From assembly GCA_026874595.1 (NCBI GenBank), contig CM049313.1:58177159-58241158 (forward strand): a stretch of 64,000 nt of DNA. The letters are read 5' to 3'. The stretch is from Sipunculus nudus (taxonomy: Eukaryota; Annelida; Sipuncula; Golfingiida; Sipunculidae). The notes beneath the pieces are model-generated. The model made no database searches. It was not told the DNA's origin and saw nothing but the letters and a program-made list of their open reading frames with translations. Below are positions 23,337 through 35,700 of this stretch, piece after piece. The first letter of the stretch is position 1; each line of letters starts with the position of its first letter. The position numbers were made by a program, and so were the translations under genes.

Positions 23337-24531
23337 GTATGCCGAACTTAAAATATTTAATGAGACAAGACAGATCAAAACATACATTGTGTAATTTTTC
23401 TTCACTTATACATCTTTCAAACTAATTGATTTTAATAAATATAGGCAAACATTCACCTCTAGTCTTTGTTCGTCGGAGCAATTTGTTTAAACCATATAAC
23501 CTTAACCTTACACATTCTATACGCTGAATGTTTGCTGTTGAGAATTTGACATATCACTTAGTATGAAGGTAGTTTTACCGTTTTCCCAAAGAAGTAGTTC
23601 AAGTATATGCTATGCCGATGACACTAAAATCAATATATTTGACATATGTATGCAATGGAACTGGCGGAAGTTCTACGAGCAGTACTTTTCTAAAATTTTT
23701 GTAGAGCAATTCGTGGGGATGATGAATGTCTTTCATTTTTATCTCGCTACACTGGCACTACCGTATGGGCTAAAATGCGAAAGAGTATTTGTTGTTGTTG
23801 TTGTACAAAGTCTTATATAAAAAGCACATGATAATGTAGATGGCACCAACAAACTGGAAGTTGACTACCATAGACACATAAAATATTTATGTGGAACAGC
23901 TATTTAATGAGTTCAACTCAGATGTATGGTTTAACGTTTAACTGGTGCCTAGGGATACACTGAAGGCATATAAATAACCAAGGGAAAATTGGAAAATGGT
24001 TTTATCAACTTCGAAAAACAATACTTGGTTAAAATGGGGACTTTTTTAATACGCAAAACCATTCCATTAATCTTTTTTATAGACCAAGAATGCCAGGAAG
24101 GTCGCACACTTCAATAGAGCTAACTGGGTTTGTTCTTTCACTTTTTGTTTTATATGATATACATTTCTTTTGATTATAAAAGACCTAGAAATGGATTTGA
24201 CAATAAAAGTAGTACAATACATTTCATTTAATATTTCGCACAGTTAATGTAATAAGATAATATGTTTCATTAAGGAATGTTTCCTGAGAGTTAAATCCAT
24301 TAAGTCTCACGTAGCCAATTGTAAAGAGCCAGCCAAAGAGAGGTTCATAAATGAGGCCTTAATCTATAAGACTATTATTAACAGACTATGTCACCTTAAA
24401 AACTGGATATTCGTCATGCTCAACCACGCAGATTCTATCAAAGTGTTAATGCTTTATTTAAGTAAATATGACGTACATACAAAATATGATTATATCTATC
24501 ATATGCCTGTCATTTGTCTCTAATATGACAG

Positions 24532-24706
24532 AAGTAGACAGCTAACAAAGAAGGAGAACGCCCATGAAGGTCGATGCACCATGTACCGCTGTGTTTCGCA
24601 AAGAGAAATTGTGCTGAAAGCGAATAGCCTGGCTCAGGACATCAGAAAGTTTAAACTTGACCGCTACCCTACGGCCATCCGTATAACGGAAACCTTCCAC
24701 CAATAA
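24532..24706 (+). CDS. Gene B terminal exon
   Basis: The acceptor AATATGACAG enters in phase 2, matching exon 23,302, and the frame runs to TAA at 24,704-24,706. It encodes SRQLTKKENAHEGR, TMYRCVSQREIVLKANS and RYPTAIRITETFHQ. The C-terminal module Y-x-C-x-S-x-x-E-I-V-L-K ... R-x-P-x-x-[IM]-R-[IV]-T-E is shared with the gene A terminal exon. Genes A and B are therefore tandem paralogues in the same orientation about 17 kb apart. Confidence 0.75.
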
Positions 24707-24707
24707 A
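24702..24707 (+). terminator. Possible poly(A) signal AATAAA of gene B
   Basis: AATAAA overlaps the gene B stop codon. If used, the 3' UTR would be very short. Confidence 0.3.
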
Positions 24708-25079
24708 AGTTTCGGTTCAATACCGTGACATATAAATGTCTGGGATATAGATTAAACAAAATGTAAGATATATTGTTTCAAATGTTGCTGATAGTATAAG
24801 CGCGCTCATCATTATATGTTTAATGTAAGTATATGTCTTTTGAATCTAGTTAATTTGTTTTATTTGTCATGTTTAAACGAATTTTAATGCCATGATTATA
24901 CTTTCGAGACGGACCCTTTAATTGTCGCCTGCCTGTTACAGTGGCCGGGTCAAAACATCGTCTTGATAAAACAAAAGCCTTTTTAAACTGACGCGGCTTG
25001 TTAATTATCCGGGCACCAGAGTAATTTTCTTGTTTGCCGCCAGCTGTCTCTGCCTTGCTAAAGATCTGTCACTTTTGAC

Positions 25080-25161
<82 letters not shown>

Positions 25162-25625
25162 GAGCATTAAAATGTCTCAATATCGACCTATCTAATTCTT
25201 ATATTCTTCTTTATTATATTTCGCAGGTATGCATACTTTCGATTTTGACAAAATGTTACACGGTTTTAGAATCCTCTGCACGACGATCAAATGAAATAAG
25301 GAAATTGTAATTGTCATTACTATCATAGTCATTGACGAGATTTCGCTGTCAGACGAGAAATTATGTTAATGTTATCCATGAAGACATTTTTCCATGAAAA
25401 CACCTGCCACTGTAAGCTGCTCTGCTTGCGATGTATATCAGTGCCATATCTAGTCCTATATACATTTAAAGGCTATAGTACGTGAAGCATTATGCATAAC
25501 ACCTCGACCAAGACATCTGTCATACATTTAAATCAGTTAGAGCAAAGTCCAGTGTAACCAAGTATAGATTAATATAACTTTATTTATTTAACATGGATTT
25601 TATAACTAGTTATAATAACTAATAC
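24708..25625. other. Intergenic, includes (TA)n tract
   Basis: No gene is seen. A long (TA)n microsatellite occupies about 25,084-25,159. Confidence 0.6.
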
Positions 25626-25631
25626 GAGGCA

Positions 25632-25809
25632 CTCTCCTGTCCATGGCTCGGAAGTTGGCCCTCGGTTGTCGGTAAGGATGGAGGAAACCGGGAGACCCGG
25701 AAAAAGCCACCGACTGAGCAACTACAACCCACTCTCATAGCCACATCGGATATTAAACCCGGGTCGCCATCGCAGAAGGCCGAGCGTTTTACAACTCAGC
25801 TGTCCAGGT
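25632..25809 (-). mobile_element. tRNA-derived SINE
   Basis: On the minus strand the unit begins CCTGGACAGCTGAGTTG with an A-box-like segment and CGCTCGGCCTTCTGCGATGG. It then has a degenerate B box (GACCCGGGTTTAATA) and a tail related to the other SINE copies here (GGAGGAAACCGGGAGACCCG on the plus strand). It shares the body with copies at 31,653, 32,905 and 54,690. Confidence 0.7.
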
Positions 25810-26140
25810 CCCAAATCTACCAGGTATATTTTAACAAAGAAAAGATGGTATGCCCTGTGCTACTTGCTCAGTGATAAGCTTTACAATGTACAATATGTGG
25901 GTAACTTACGACCTTTGTGTATCACAAAATCATAATATAGGATTTTTAATCTGTATTAAGCTGTGTGGGCTTGCCAGCACATTTATGTATATAGATGGTC
26001 CATGGTTTTGTACTGTTTGACAATAATTAGTAGTCTGTGCATGTGTAACACCATCACAAGATAGGCAGTGTTACATCACAGGGGATGTGACTTTCCAGGT
26101 TCTTTTCAGTCAGACAAAACAACAGGCTGACCTCAGTAAG

Positions 26141-26162
26141 TATATATATATATATATATATA
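26141..26162. repeat. (TA)n microsatellite
   Basis: A short TA tract. Confidence 0.9.
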
Positions 26163-26247
26163 TTTACATATACATATACATACATGCATTACTCTCCAAG
26201 AAAACTCGGAGACTGAAGTACGTTAACAAAATAAATATATTATTTTA

Positions 26248-26521
26248 AATAAAAGAATACTTACAGATCACAGGGGGGATGTCAACATCCTAAACGAAAA
26301 CACACAGTCCTATTTCACACTTCACATAAACCAAGTCCTCGCACCGCTAATCCAAGTCACATGACCCCCCCCCCCCCCCCCCCCCCCCCCAATAAAAGAA
26401 TACTTACAGATCACAGGGGGGATGTCAACATCCTAAACGAAAACACACAGTCCTATTTCACACTTCACATAAACCAAGTCCTCGCACCGCTAATCCAAGT
26501 CACATGACCCCCCCCCCCCCC
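26248..26521. repeat. 143-bp tandem duplication, each unit ending in poly-C
   Basis: Units at 26,248-26,390 and 26,391-26,521 are essentially identical from AATAAAAGAATACTTACAGA to CCAAGTCACATGACC. Each ends in a long C run, longer in the first unit. Followed by GGCATTTCAGTAGTCTC. Either a real recent duplication or an assembly artefact around the homopolymer. Confidence 0.9.
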
Positions 26522-28740
26522 GGCATTTCAGTAGTCTCTTACACAGACACACGGTGGCGCTCCGCAACCCCAAATGGGCGTTTAAACGGAGACTATTTTG
26601 GGCCAGCGATTCCGCCCGAATCTATTAAGATGAGTTCAGGCTGCACATGCGTGGAACGCCAATCAGGTACAGCTGCAGGCGAGTCACGCGCATGAAAGAC
26701 ATTTTCTCTGTCAAAAGTCGAACTGTCAGTTTAAGATAAGGTTTGCTTATTTCCGCGCCCTCTTATGATAAAGACGGCTGAAGTCTAGGTATTTTGGCAG
26801 TTAAAGTGACCAGAATTTGGTGTTCATTCTTTCCAGTTATAATGTTAGTCTACATTATTGCTTTTTTTTTTACAAAATCCTCTTTAACGTTCATATATGG
26901 GAGCATTAGGGACACATATATGTTCCTTGAACAATTAAGTTCATTAGTTTTTGTATTGAAATGCATTTCATTTTAATGTGTTAAACATATAAAACATACA
27001 GGTTTAAAACACTTATGATTTGCAGAGTAACACCTGACGAAAAAATTGCATTCTTATTTGCAAAATAGTTTCCATGTGAATTTTTTTTTTTCTGCAGATA
27101 AATATTGTTGAACTAGTTGGTTGATTATTTTGAAAATTTATTTGTTGAGCATGACAACTAACTTAAAGTAGTACAAGAAATGTTTGGAAGATTTAGACAA
27201 CACTTATTTTCTGGTCAAGTCCTTATCAGTGCATGGTTGGCACTTCATCAGTGAGCCTTGGTATCATTGGTATTGTGTCCATAAGCTCAGACTCGTGCAG
27301 TAAGCTCTTGGCTCAGAATACCAGGTAAATTCCATCCTGTAAAACTGGACTGGCACCTGTTACCCTGGAAGGTTGTTGTTTCAGTAATCTTGCATACCAC
27401 TGATTTCGTCTTGAACACTTTGCATGATTACTTTGGTGTCAGAATAGGTAAAATAACTAGATCTTGATAAGAAGAAAACTAATACTATAAAAGCAATTAA
27501 TAGGATGCTGTAACATACAAGACTATTGAATATTGTAACAATACCGGTAGATGTGCAACTCAAAGGTAAGACCAATAAAATTCATTTTTTTATATAATGT
27601 TATATTCAATTAGGTTATCCAAAAGATTTGTTGTAAATGAATTTCTATTCTTATAAAGACTTACTATTCTATCTAACATAGGGAGTCGTAACACCAGGAG
27701 GGAGTGGAAATAAGCATCCTTTTTTCCAGTGGAAATAAGCACTCTGATTACTGACGCTGTGTCATTGACGTACGGTATATACTCAGGTCATTGCAGCTTC
27801 TGAGTATCACTCATAAGGGTACTACATGTGCATTCATAATTATATACTGTTTTTAACGTTGCTCTTCCTGAAATCGCTCAAGTCCATGTGTGTACATTTT
27901 GCCTGCATGCTTCGTGTGCCAGTCTGTTATCAATCAATAATTAGAAATAATATTAAAGTTCGACCATGTTTTTTTTTAAATTAAAATTATTTTAAAAGGA
28001 CCATATCATATGTTCAGAAGGACCAATATTAAACCTGTTCTACCTTAGTTTTGCTTCCCAGAAAATTTTCCATGTGCCACGCCCTCTTTTCTTTCGCTGG
28101 TGTGTGTGTGTGTGTGTGTGTTGGGGGGATGTTTCTACACAAATGTAGCCATGTGAGAATATGCCGAAGTTTTGAGCCAAAATCAAATATATTATTTTCA
28201 TTTATGAGATATTTAGATACAACAAAATATTCATGGACGACTGTCATTTTGATTTTTCATTTGTTTGCATTGGATTAATTTTTTTTTCTATTTTAACAAC
28301 AAAATTTAATACAAATTTGGTTCCTTTCCTGCTAAATGTGATATGTCTAACTCTCTGATTCCCCTATATGTTTAAAGACTGTGTTTATTCATTAAAACAA
28401 CACATTGACTAAAAATATAAAAATAATCATAGGTAGTATATATGTCTTTTCACATTTTGATATCAAGATCCATGTAATCAAAAATTTTCAGAATGATCCA
28501 ATATATAACCATTGTGTTAAACAAATATCATGTATTTATTTAAAAACATATTAAATCAGAAAGAAATGATCTAAAAATTGTTATTTAAACATTTCACATG
28601 AAAGGATATGTAATAATTGTAATATTTTTGTTTATTAATACTGGTTCAACCGGTTCCTCAAGAACATTTAGGGATATTCCGGATTAACATTAAAAGGCTC
28701 TAAAACCGGAGATCTGTATATAGCAATAACCTTAGTTCAA
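26522..28740. other. Intergenic, no gene seen
   Basis: A+T-rich. Contains a (GT)n run near 28,099-28,120. Short ORFs here have no motifs. Confidence 0.5.
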
Positions 28741-28744
28741 ACTT

Positions 28745-28980
28745 TGTTAAGTTAAAGTCCAATAAATTGCTTAAATGCCTTAAAATAAGATTTTGCTACT
28801 TTGATTTTTACTTCTGTCAGCCACCTAGCGCCATTTGGGACTCGCATGCCGTAGGCACTAAACTTTATTAAAGACCAATGGTTTGCTTGAATGCCTTAAC
28901 ATTGATTTTACTACATTGATTTTTACTTCTGGTAGAGGCCAAGCGCGCCCTTAAGGAATCGCATTCTGTAGGAACTACAG
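28745..28980. repeat. ~118-bp imperfect tandem duplication
   Basis: Two adjacent units (about 28,745-28,862 and 28,863-28,980) share GCTTRAATGCCTTAA, TTGATTTTTACTTCTG and CGCAT...GTAGG-ACTA words, with more divergence than the other duplications in the window. Confidence 0.7.
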
Positions 28981-29064
28981 GCCTAGTAGTCCCATGAGCA
29001 TATCTCAATTCATAACAGCAGCCTGCCGGTAAACAGTGACACAAGCGAGTGATATTGTTGCTGA

Positions 29065-29070
<6 letters not shown>

Positions 29071-29129
<59 letters not shown>

Positions 29130-29183
29130 TATACTAAACGTTAAGCACGTTACAATACTGCAGGCACTGGAACCTACTTAGGA

Positions 29184-29225
<42 letters not shown>
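29071..29225. repeat. Two (TA)n microsatellites
   Basis: TA tracts at 29,071-29,126 and 29,184-29,225. The second abuts a small TIR element. Confidence 0.95.
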
Positions 29226-29229
<4 letters not shown>

Positions 29230-29536
29230 CAGGCCCGTAGCCTGACCCAGATAACGTGGGGGGGGGGGGGGGCAGTAAGGGGATAGCCCCGACGGCTACG
29301 GGTGTGGTTGCTACGGTGTGGTAAATTTAAAAAAAAAAAACTGTGTGTACTCTACTGCATTCTGGTGCATTTTTGCTGTCATTTATTGGTCAATGCTGAA
29401 TTAGTGAACAGTACTTCCTTGTAAAGAGATTATTTAATTGTCTGGCAATGGATGCATATTCACACAGATAATCAACTTTGCATTATTAGTTATTATCCAA
29501 GCCCCCCCCCCCCCCCTTCGCGAGGCTACGGCCCTG
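29230..29536. mobile_element. MITE-like element, ~307 bp, with TIRs and 5-bp TSD
   Basis: The left end CAGGCCCGTAGCCT and the right end, whose reverse complement is CAGGGCCGTAGCCTCG, form terminal inverted repeats. Each is followed inside by a short spacer and a G/C homopolymer (G run at about 29,260, C run at about 29,502). TTTAT flanks both ends as a probable 5-bp target-site duplication. It has no coding capacity, so it is a non-autonomous DNA element. The superfamily is not assigned. Confidence 0.7.
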
Positions 29537-31652
29537 TTTATATGGTGCTCAAAGTATTCAGGTTAACTCAATAATAAAATTGTGGATGTTTTTATAACTA
29601 TCATTTTGTAGGGGGGATGCAATTTTCTGCCACCCACTGTTCTAACGTTTTAAAAGATCAATTCAAGAATGCCACCGCAAATGAAACAGTTCCTCTAGCA
29701 AGTAAAAAAAAAAAAAAGAAAATAAACTAATCGAGGTGTACAAAATAATGAAACGAAGTAAATTAATTGCAATAATTAAAAGATAATACTGATAGTCTGA
29801 TAAGTGTTTTATTACAATATTGCTGGAGGACAAATTTTCTGCGATGCCTAGCCCCACGCTATGGTGGAAATTTGTCTCATATTTTATTGTCTTGCGTACC
29901 GCACATGATTTATAATGTGTTTATCATAGATATCATAGACTTGTATCATCTACTCTGATAGATACACAGGCATTTTATCTGAGTGAGTACACTGAACAAG
30001 CTCAGTGTGAATAAATAGGTCACCACAAGGGAGTACAGACACGGGGTATTGTGGGGCATCACCCAGACACCACAAATCGATTTGTTGACGTGCTGCACAT
30101 AACGTTACGTGAACCTTCAACACGTACGTTCCGAATATCTGTATATTTTAGTGCCTGTGATATGTTTTGTATCGATATACACCATCAAAATACAAACCAG
30201 TAAATTCTGACCTCGCAAACAGCCATTGGAGATGACGAATAGGTTCAATCAAAAGGCTTAATTAAGGGAAGGCGTATTATATCTGCAATGGCACGAGATA
30301 AAAGGTACGTGGTTGGTGATCCACACCGGCACAACGGCGGTCTTTAATAAGTGTACTCGCGTGACAACACTGATGACAACTGTGTTCTTGTGTGGACACT
30401 GATTAATTTAATGTAACTCTTTTTTTTCAGGAAATATGGATATAATCGCCGAATTTGTGAAAGATGAAGGAACGTAAATGACAGCCCGATGTATCGAAAG
30501 TCATGACATCGTCTGACTCCAGGTGGTTTCCTTTACTCATTGGCATTTTGGGAAAGGGGTGGGTCATGCCAAGGAAGACTGGAAGAAACCATAAAAAATG
30601 TCCTCTTAAACAGGAAGGTGGGGGTCAGGGTCGCAAAATTTGGATTGAAACCCCGCCCTGGATCCGCAACTCATTGGTATCATAAGCTCTAAATGTTTTC
30701 CTTGAGTGGAAAGATTTAACACAAAACTTGTAATAGTATGAATTGCATTGATTTTTTCTGCTTCCTCTTCACTTCAGGAAGCAATAATACAGTACGTAGG
30801 CCTGAGTTCATGTTGCACAACAGCACTATCAAAACCCTTGTTGTTAGTTTATAGACATGTGCTGACATCTGACGAGCCTCTGTTGTACTACTTGCTGTTT
30901 TGTTCCCCCAGCGAAATTATTATAATTCAACGCATTTTAATGCTGAAATGCATATATTTACTAATACTTTTCGTCCATAGTGATGGAAAATTATTCAACA
31001 ACGTTGTACATATTTATATGGTTTCACATAAAACATCAAGCCTAGCTCAGTCATATTTCAGGCTATAATTTATATACATGTAGTACACAGCATGCAGCAC
31101 GTTATCTATACCACCTATATCTAATGCAAAGCTTGTATATCAGCTTTTGATCTTCCGCTGTCTCGGGAGCGTAATTATATAGCGACTGTTATGATATATG
31201 TATATTGACTGAACGTCGTTCTTAATACCAAAATTAGGACCAGGCGATCATTATTCTGGGAGTAACCTAAAGAAATACTATGATTGAACATATTTTGCAT
31301 TTTGATTTTTAAACTGAGAATAAGAAAAAAAAAAAAAACACGAAAAGTAAGATTTCTAAGAAATTCATGTAATATCTTCTCGACATATCTTATATATGTC
31401 GAGCACTGAGAGCATTATTGGTTGCATGAAATTATTTTCATTGGCTTTTTTTTAATTTTTATTTGACCTTTTTTCAATAATTAAACAACAGTTTTTAAAT
31501 TTCCATATACCAACCATGCCACAATTTCAGATCCGGCCCAACCAGTTTATAGATCACTTAAACATTAAGAATTACACCACAATTGGTTCGTATTTATCAG
31601 AGCCTATGAAAGAGCTACCATGTGTCAGTAATTGATGCTCACAATGAAATTT
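29537..31652. other. Intergenic, possible 5' non-coding exon region of gene C
   Basis: No coding gene is supported. An ATGGCACGAGATAAAAG/GTACGT donor near 30,304 and an acceptor near 30,431 (TTTTTTTTCAG) look like splice signals. They could mark upstream untranslated exons of gene C, whose first coding exon has an acceptor just before its ATG. I cannot prove the link. Confidence 0.3.
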
Positions 31653-31800
31653 TCCTGGACAGCCGAGTGGTAACACGCTTGGCTCTGTCCGTTGGCCATC
31701 CCGGGTTCGATCCAAGTCGTGGCTGTATGCGGATGGGTAGTAGTGGCCTGTCCAGGGTCGGTGGTTCTCTCCAGGAATCCTCAAATTTGCTCACGCCAAA
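31653..31800 (+). mobile_element. tRNA-derived SINE
   Basis: CCTGGACAGCCGAGTGGTAA with A-box character, then CACGCTTGGC and a good B box GGGTTCGATCC at 31,703-31,713. The SINE body follows (GTAGTGGCCTGTCCAGG, GGTGGTTCTCTCCAGG). It lacks a clean tRNA fold with an anticodon arm, so it is a SINE head and not a tRNA gene. Confidence 0.8.
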
Positions 31801-32549
31801 CTAACTACAGAATGCCCCCATCTCAGCCAGTTGTTCAAGTTTGAATCTTGGATTACTGTTAAACAGTAATTATGCGACTGACAAACAGTGACACTTTTAG
31901 CGGAACAGACTAATTTATTTAATGGGTCAAATAAAAGTTGACTTCATTCATATTTGTATCTCCGCGATCATGGGAAGTTTAAGCCTAAGATTTCTCAACT
32001 CTCTGTTGACCAAACTAATATGGTAAGAGGCTCTCTCGCATTACTTTTGATTTCAATTCGTTGTTCGCCCATCGCTCCTAATCTGGCACAGTTTATGAAA
32101 TTGTTATTACTTAATTGTAGCCTCTTACAGAGTAATCAAATGTTCTCTCGCTGTATCGCACTTAATATCGGCACGACTACCTTGCGGCAAATTATATAAC
32201 TAATTTACCACTCTCTAACCTTCTTATTGTTACTAATAAGAGACGACCCGGAGTCACGGTAACGTGTGTCCGTTCATGGAATTACGTATTATTTACGCAT
32301 TTCAGTAGAAAACATTAATAACAACCCCCTGGCAAGGCTACATCGCTCCATGTAGTCATTAAGAAAGGACCTTAACACATATTTCAACTGCATTGTCCTA
32401 ACAGGATAGACCTATGGGGAAAAAATGAAAGCACAGACACTTATGCATTTGTGTACAAAATTCACATAAATAGGGGCTCGGGCAAACATTCTTAAAACCC
32501 TGCACTGAGATATGTGAAGTATCTGCTGTAGTTTCCTTTTTCATTACAG

Positions 32550-32700
32550 ATCAAAGACGATGGATAAGGCAGACCACATTGAGATCATTCGGGAAAACCG
32601 AGTGTACTTGGTGAAGACGATTGACGTCATGGCCACGCCCATTTTAGATCAGCTGGTCCAAGATCGGGTCCTCAGCCAGGAAAAGTTCTCATCAATAAAG
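32550..32700 (+). CDS. Gene C coding exon 1: start and first half of CARD
   Basis: The acceptor TTCATTACAG precedes a short leader and ATG at 32,560-32,562; the coding part is 32,560-32,700. It encodes residues 1-47, beginning MDKADHIEIIRENRVYLVK, then ILDQLVQDRVLSQEKF, the typical N-terminal helices of a CARD. The donor is AAG/GTTTTT, phase 0. The acceptor before the ATG implies a 5' non-coding exon upstream. Confidence 0.85.
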
Positions 32701-35700
32701 GTTTTTATATATAATGAATAGAAGTCGCTTTACTTAATTGTTTGTCCACTAGAATTGAGGGCTGACTGACTGACTGAAAGTAAAGTTGGCGCTCGAGCCA
32801 GCTAAGGTCTCCGGCCCACACTGGCTCCCTTAGCAACGACAAAGTTTCACAGATTGAGTTGGTATACAGTTAGTATTTAGGGCGAAAATAGAAGATACTG
32901 ACAGAATTTAAGGTCGTAGTGGGAGAGGTGGAGGAAGCCGGAGAACTCGGAGAGAACCACCTATCTTGGACAGGCCACTACATCCCTCTCTCCTGGCAGC
33001 ACCTCTCTCCTGGGATCGAACCCGTGTCGTCAGCGGAGAAGGCTGAGTGTTTTGCCGCTCAGCTATCCAGACCCTTAGAACTGAGAGCTATATGAGCAAT
33101 TTGGGCTTACCCTAACAGTAAGCGGCAAATCTGTCCAATGAATGATGCAGGGCCTTTGGATTTCGCTTACTACAAGCTAGAGGGACATATTTCCGAGCCT
33201 TTTGTATTATCATATAAGGTGCAAATGTTGGGTGCATAGGAAAGTTTAATTCTATCGAGTGCTTATCATAATGTTTGGTATCATGTTCGGTATCTCATTT
33301 TTCCGCTAGAGTTTAGTTTCTGAAATTTACTAAAGTGCACCACAGATGTCGCTACCTACCGAGCCATGCACAAACCATCAGCACTGACACATTCATTCTC
33401 TTCCAACAGGATAAAAAATTATGACTACCTCTGAGAAAAAAAAATATATATAAAAAGGTTCTTGTCTCCCACCATCTGAAACCAATATTTTTTTCCTCAT
33501 ACATTTAATGCCTAACATTCTCTACTGCCCTACAGTGTTTAATGCCTGCTCACTCTTGACGCCATAAAATGGGCCGACCTTGGCCGGACCCAGAAATAGG
33601 CCACTCTTATCTCAAGGTACCTGGTCTCACAGGCCATTTTATCGAAATAGAACACAAAGCCTTGGTAATTCATTTGATTTCGGTTTTGTTACCATTGTTG
33701 CATAGAGAAGACTAGAAATCTGCATTCTAAGGAATGCATGCTGTCGTAAGGTGTTTGCATTCACTATTTCGCCCATATTCCAAGGTTCATTTGTGCATAA
33801 TTGACGGTACATTTGTGAATTTTCTTGATCACGTTACTGAATCCAGGTAATGCACCGTATCCACATCAAACTCTACTCGATTATTCTTTGTCCATTCCCG
33901 AAATGCCCTGTGAATTGCATAAGATTCCGTTCATGATTGCGTGAGTTATGTTATGAACAAACACACACACAAACACACGAATGCATATAAACCCCTACCC
34001 TCCTGGCCGAGGGAAACAGATTATTCTCTTTACGCTGAATATAAACCTACTGTAACATTTTATTTATTGTCATCGCACCCTTATTGGATACAAACTGTTC
34101 TATACACAACATTAACTCATTCGTTGAAGTAAAAACTGAAGTTTATATTAATGGTGCACACATTGATGATATTAATGTCTTTATTTACTAGGACCGTCAC
34201 GTGACCAACATGCAGCAGGTATCGGCATTATTGGATCACCTGAACACAAGGCCAGAGGAGGACTGGAAGAAATTCTTATCGTGTCTCACCACGCATGATC
34301 ATGAACACGTGGCCAAGAAGTTACAGAAATGTTAGTCTGTTTTATTTAAGGTTTTCTGTATTCTTTCATAACTTCGAGTTATGCGCCTATAGACTAGCTT
34401 TGTTCTTTCGTTCGTCCCTCAGTCACTAAACTTTCAAAAGCGACGCGACGTTACAATACCGATATTCAGAAGCATTTAACATGGGAGGTTGTATATAGAG
34501 ACGTTCTGACCTGATTAGCTATTGATCATATTGAATATATTTGGTTAAGATTTGTTTTGAGCTTATTTTCAATTTGACTTCAACATTTCTTATACAACAT
34601 CAAATCAAACGACAATACTCGACCCACTTCCGAATTAGATTTGAAATGGACCTTAAAGATCTTCTCATCTGATTAATGGTTCTTATGTTTCTTTCTTTTA
34701 CATTATATTACTAATTTCTTTTATTTCAAGCCAAAGTACACGTTTCTCAAGTTAAATCCCAACGGGTGATTTTTTCCTCTCTGGACAATAATTTTAGATT
34801 AATATGTATTTATCCTGTTCACGTATCCTAAGAACTCCTCTTTCAGGCTTTAACGAGAAAATGATGACATCTTTCGAAAGGAAGAGAGCAGAAATATTTG
34901 CTGCAGAAGTTGATCGTATGAACGACTGTTCACTCGTACTGGATAGGTAATTTTATAGAGTGATAATAGAAGCACACTTAGCACGTGACTTTTACATTTT
35001 GATAAATTAAACTTATCTTTTAGTCAGTAATGTTTTCATGTAACAAGCGTATGTTTAATTAATCCAATGAAAATATTAAAATTTACTGATAAACTTTATT
35101 AAAGTCCAAATGCGTGACCAATATAACCTAGAGAAAGGTAAACTCAGATATAAATCCTAATTATCCGATTGTCCATAACAGTAATCCTTCATAAATTATG
35201 ACGGAGACTCATTTATTTTAGATCAAAATCAGATTTTGAATTATATACCAACAACATGTTTTTCTTGATGTTGATTGGTTCTCTTAAATTAAAGGTATTA
35301 AAAATTGGTCATTATGGTAATATTGTTTTTTTTACATGCTTCTTTGGCTGAATTCATTTTCAATGTATGCATTCCTTCAGTTTTCTGGAATCAAAGAGGT
35401 TACCGATGGTACTTCATACAGAAGTAAAGATCCTCAACACGTACGTGATAAGGGCAGCATCCCAGGTGAAAGATGCAGGAGGAATCGCGAAACTGGAGGA
35501 CACATTGCCAACTGTCTTTGAACTGGGACAAACGAATAACGATATTTTAGACCAGGTATCCTTTATTTATCTTATGAAAATAACATTTAAATATTCAACT
35601 TGAAACTTATAGCAAGTAATACAGTTGCTATAAAATCCAAAGAAATGTCACTGATGTTCTATGATTATATTATAAGATTATAACCGATTAAATTCCTACA

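Noticed and set aside
23563-23820. ORF containing YADDTKI, as in a LINE reverse transcriptase
   Set aside because: Only the YADD-like string fits. The surrounding residues show no other RT blocks, and it lies in an intron of gene B. Probably chance or a very decayed fragment.
30503-30685. 60-aa ORF with WIETPPWIRN
   Set aside because: No family match, and the neighbouring sequence shows no splice partners. It may be part of a SINE-like tail.
31659-31730. Possible tRNA gene
   Set aside because: A and B boxes are present, but no complete cloverleaf was found, and the same head occurs with a shared non-tRNA body in three other places. It is a SINE.
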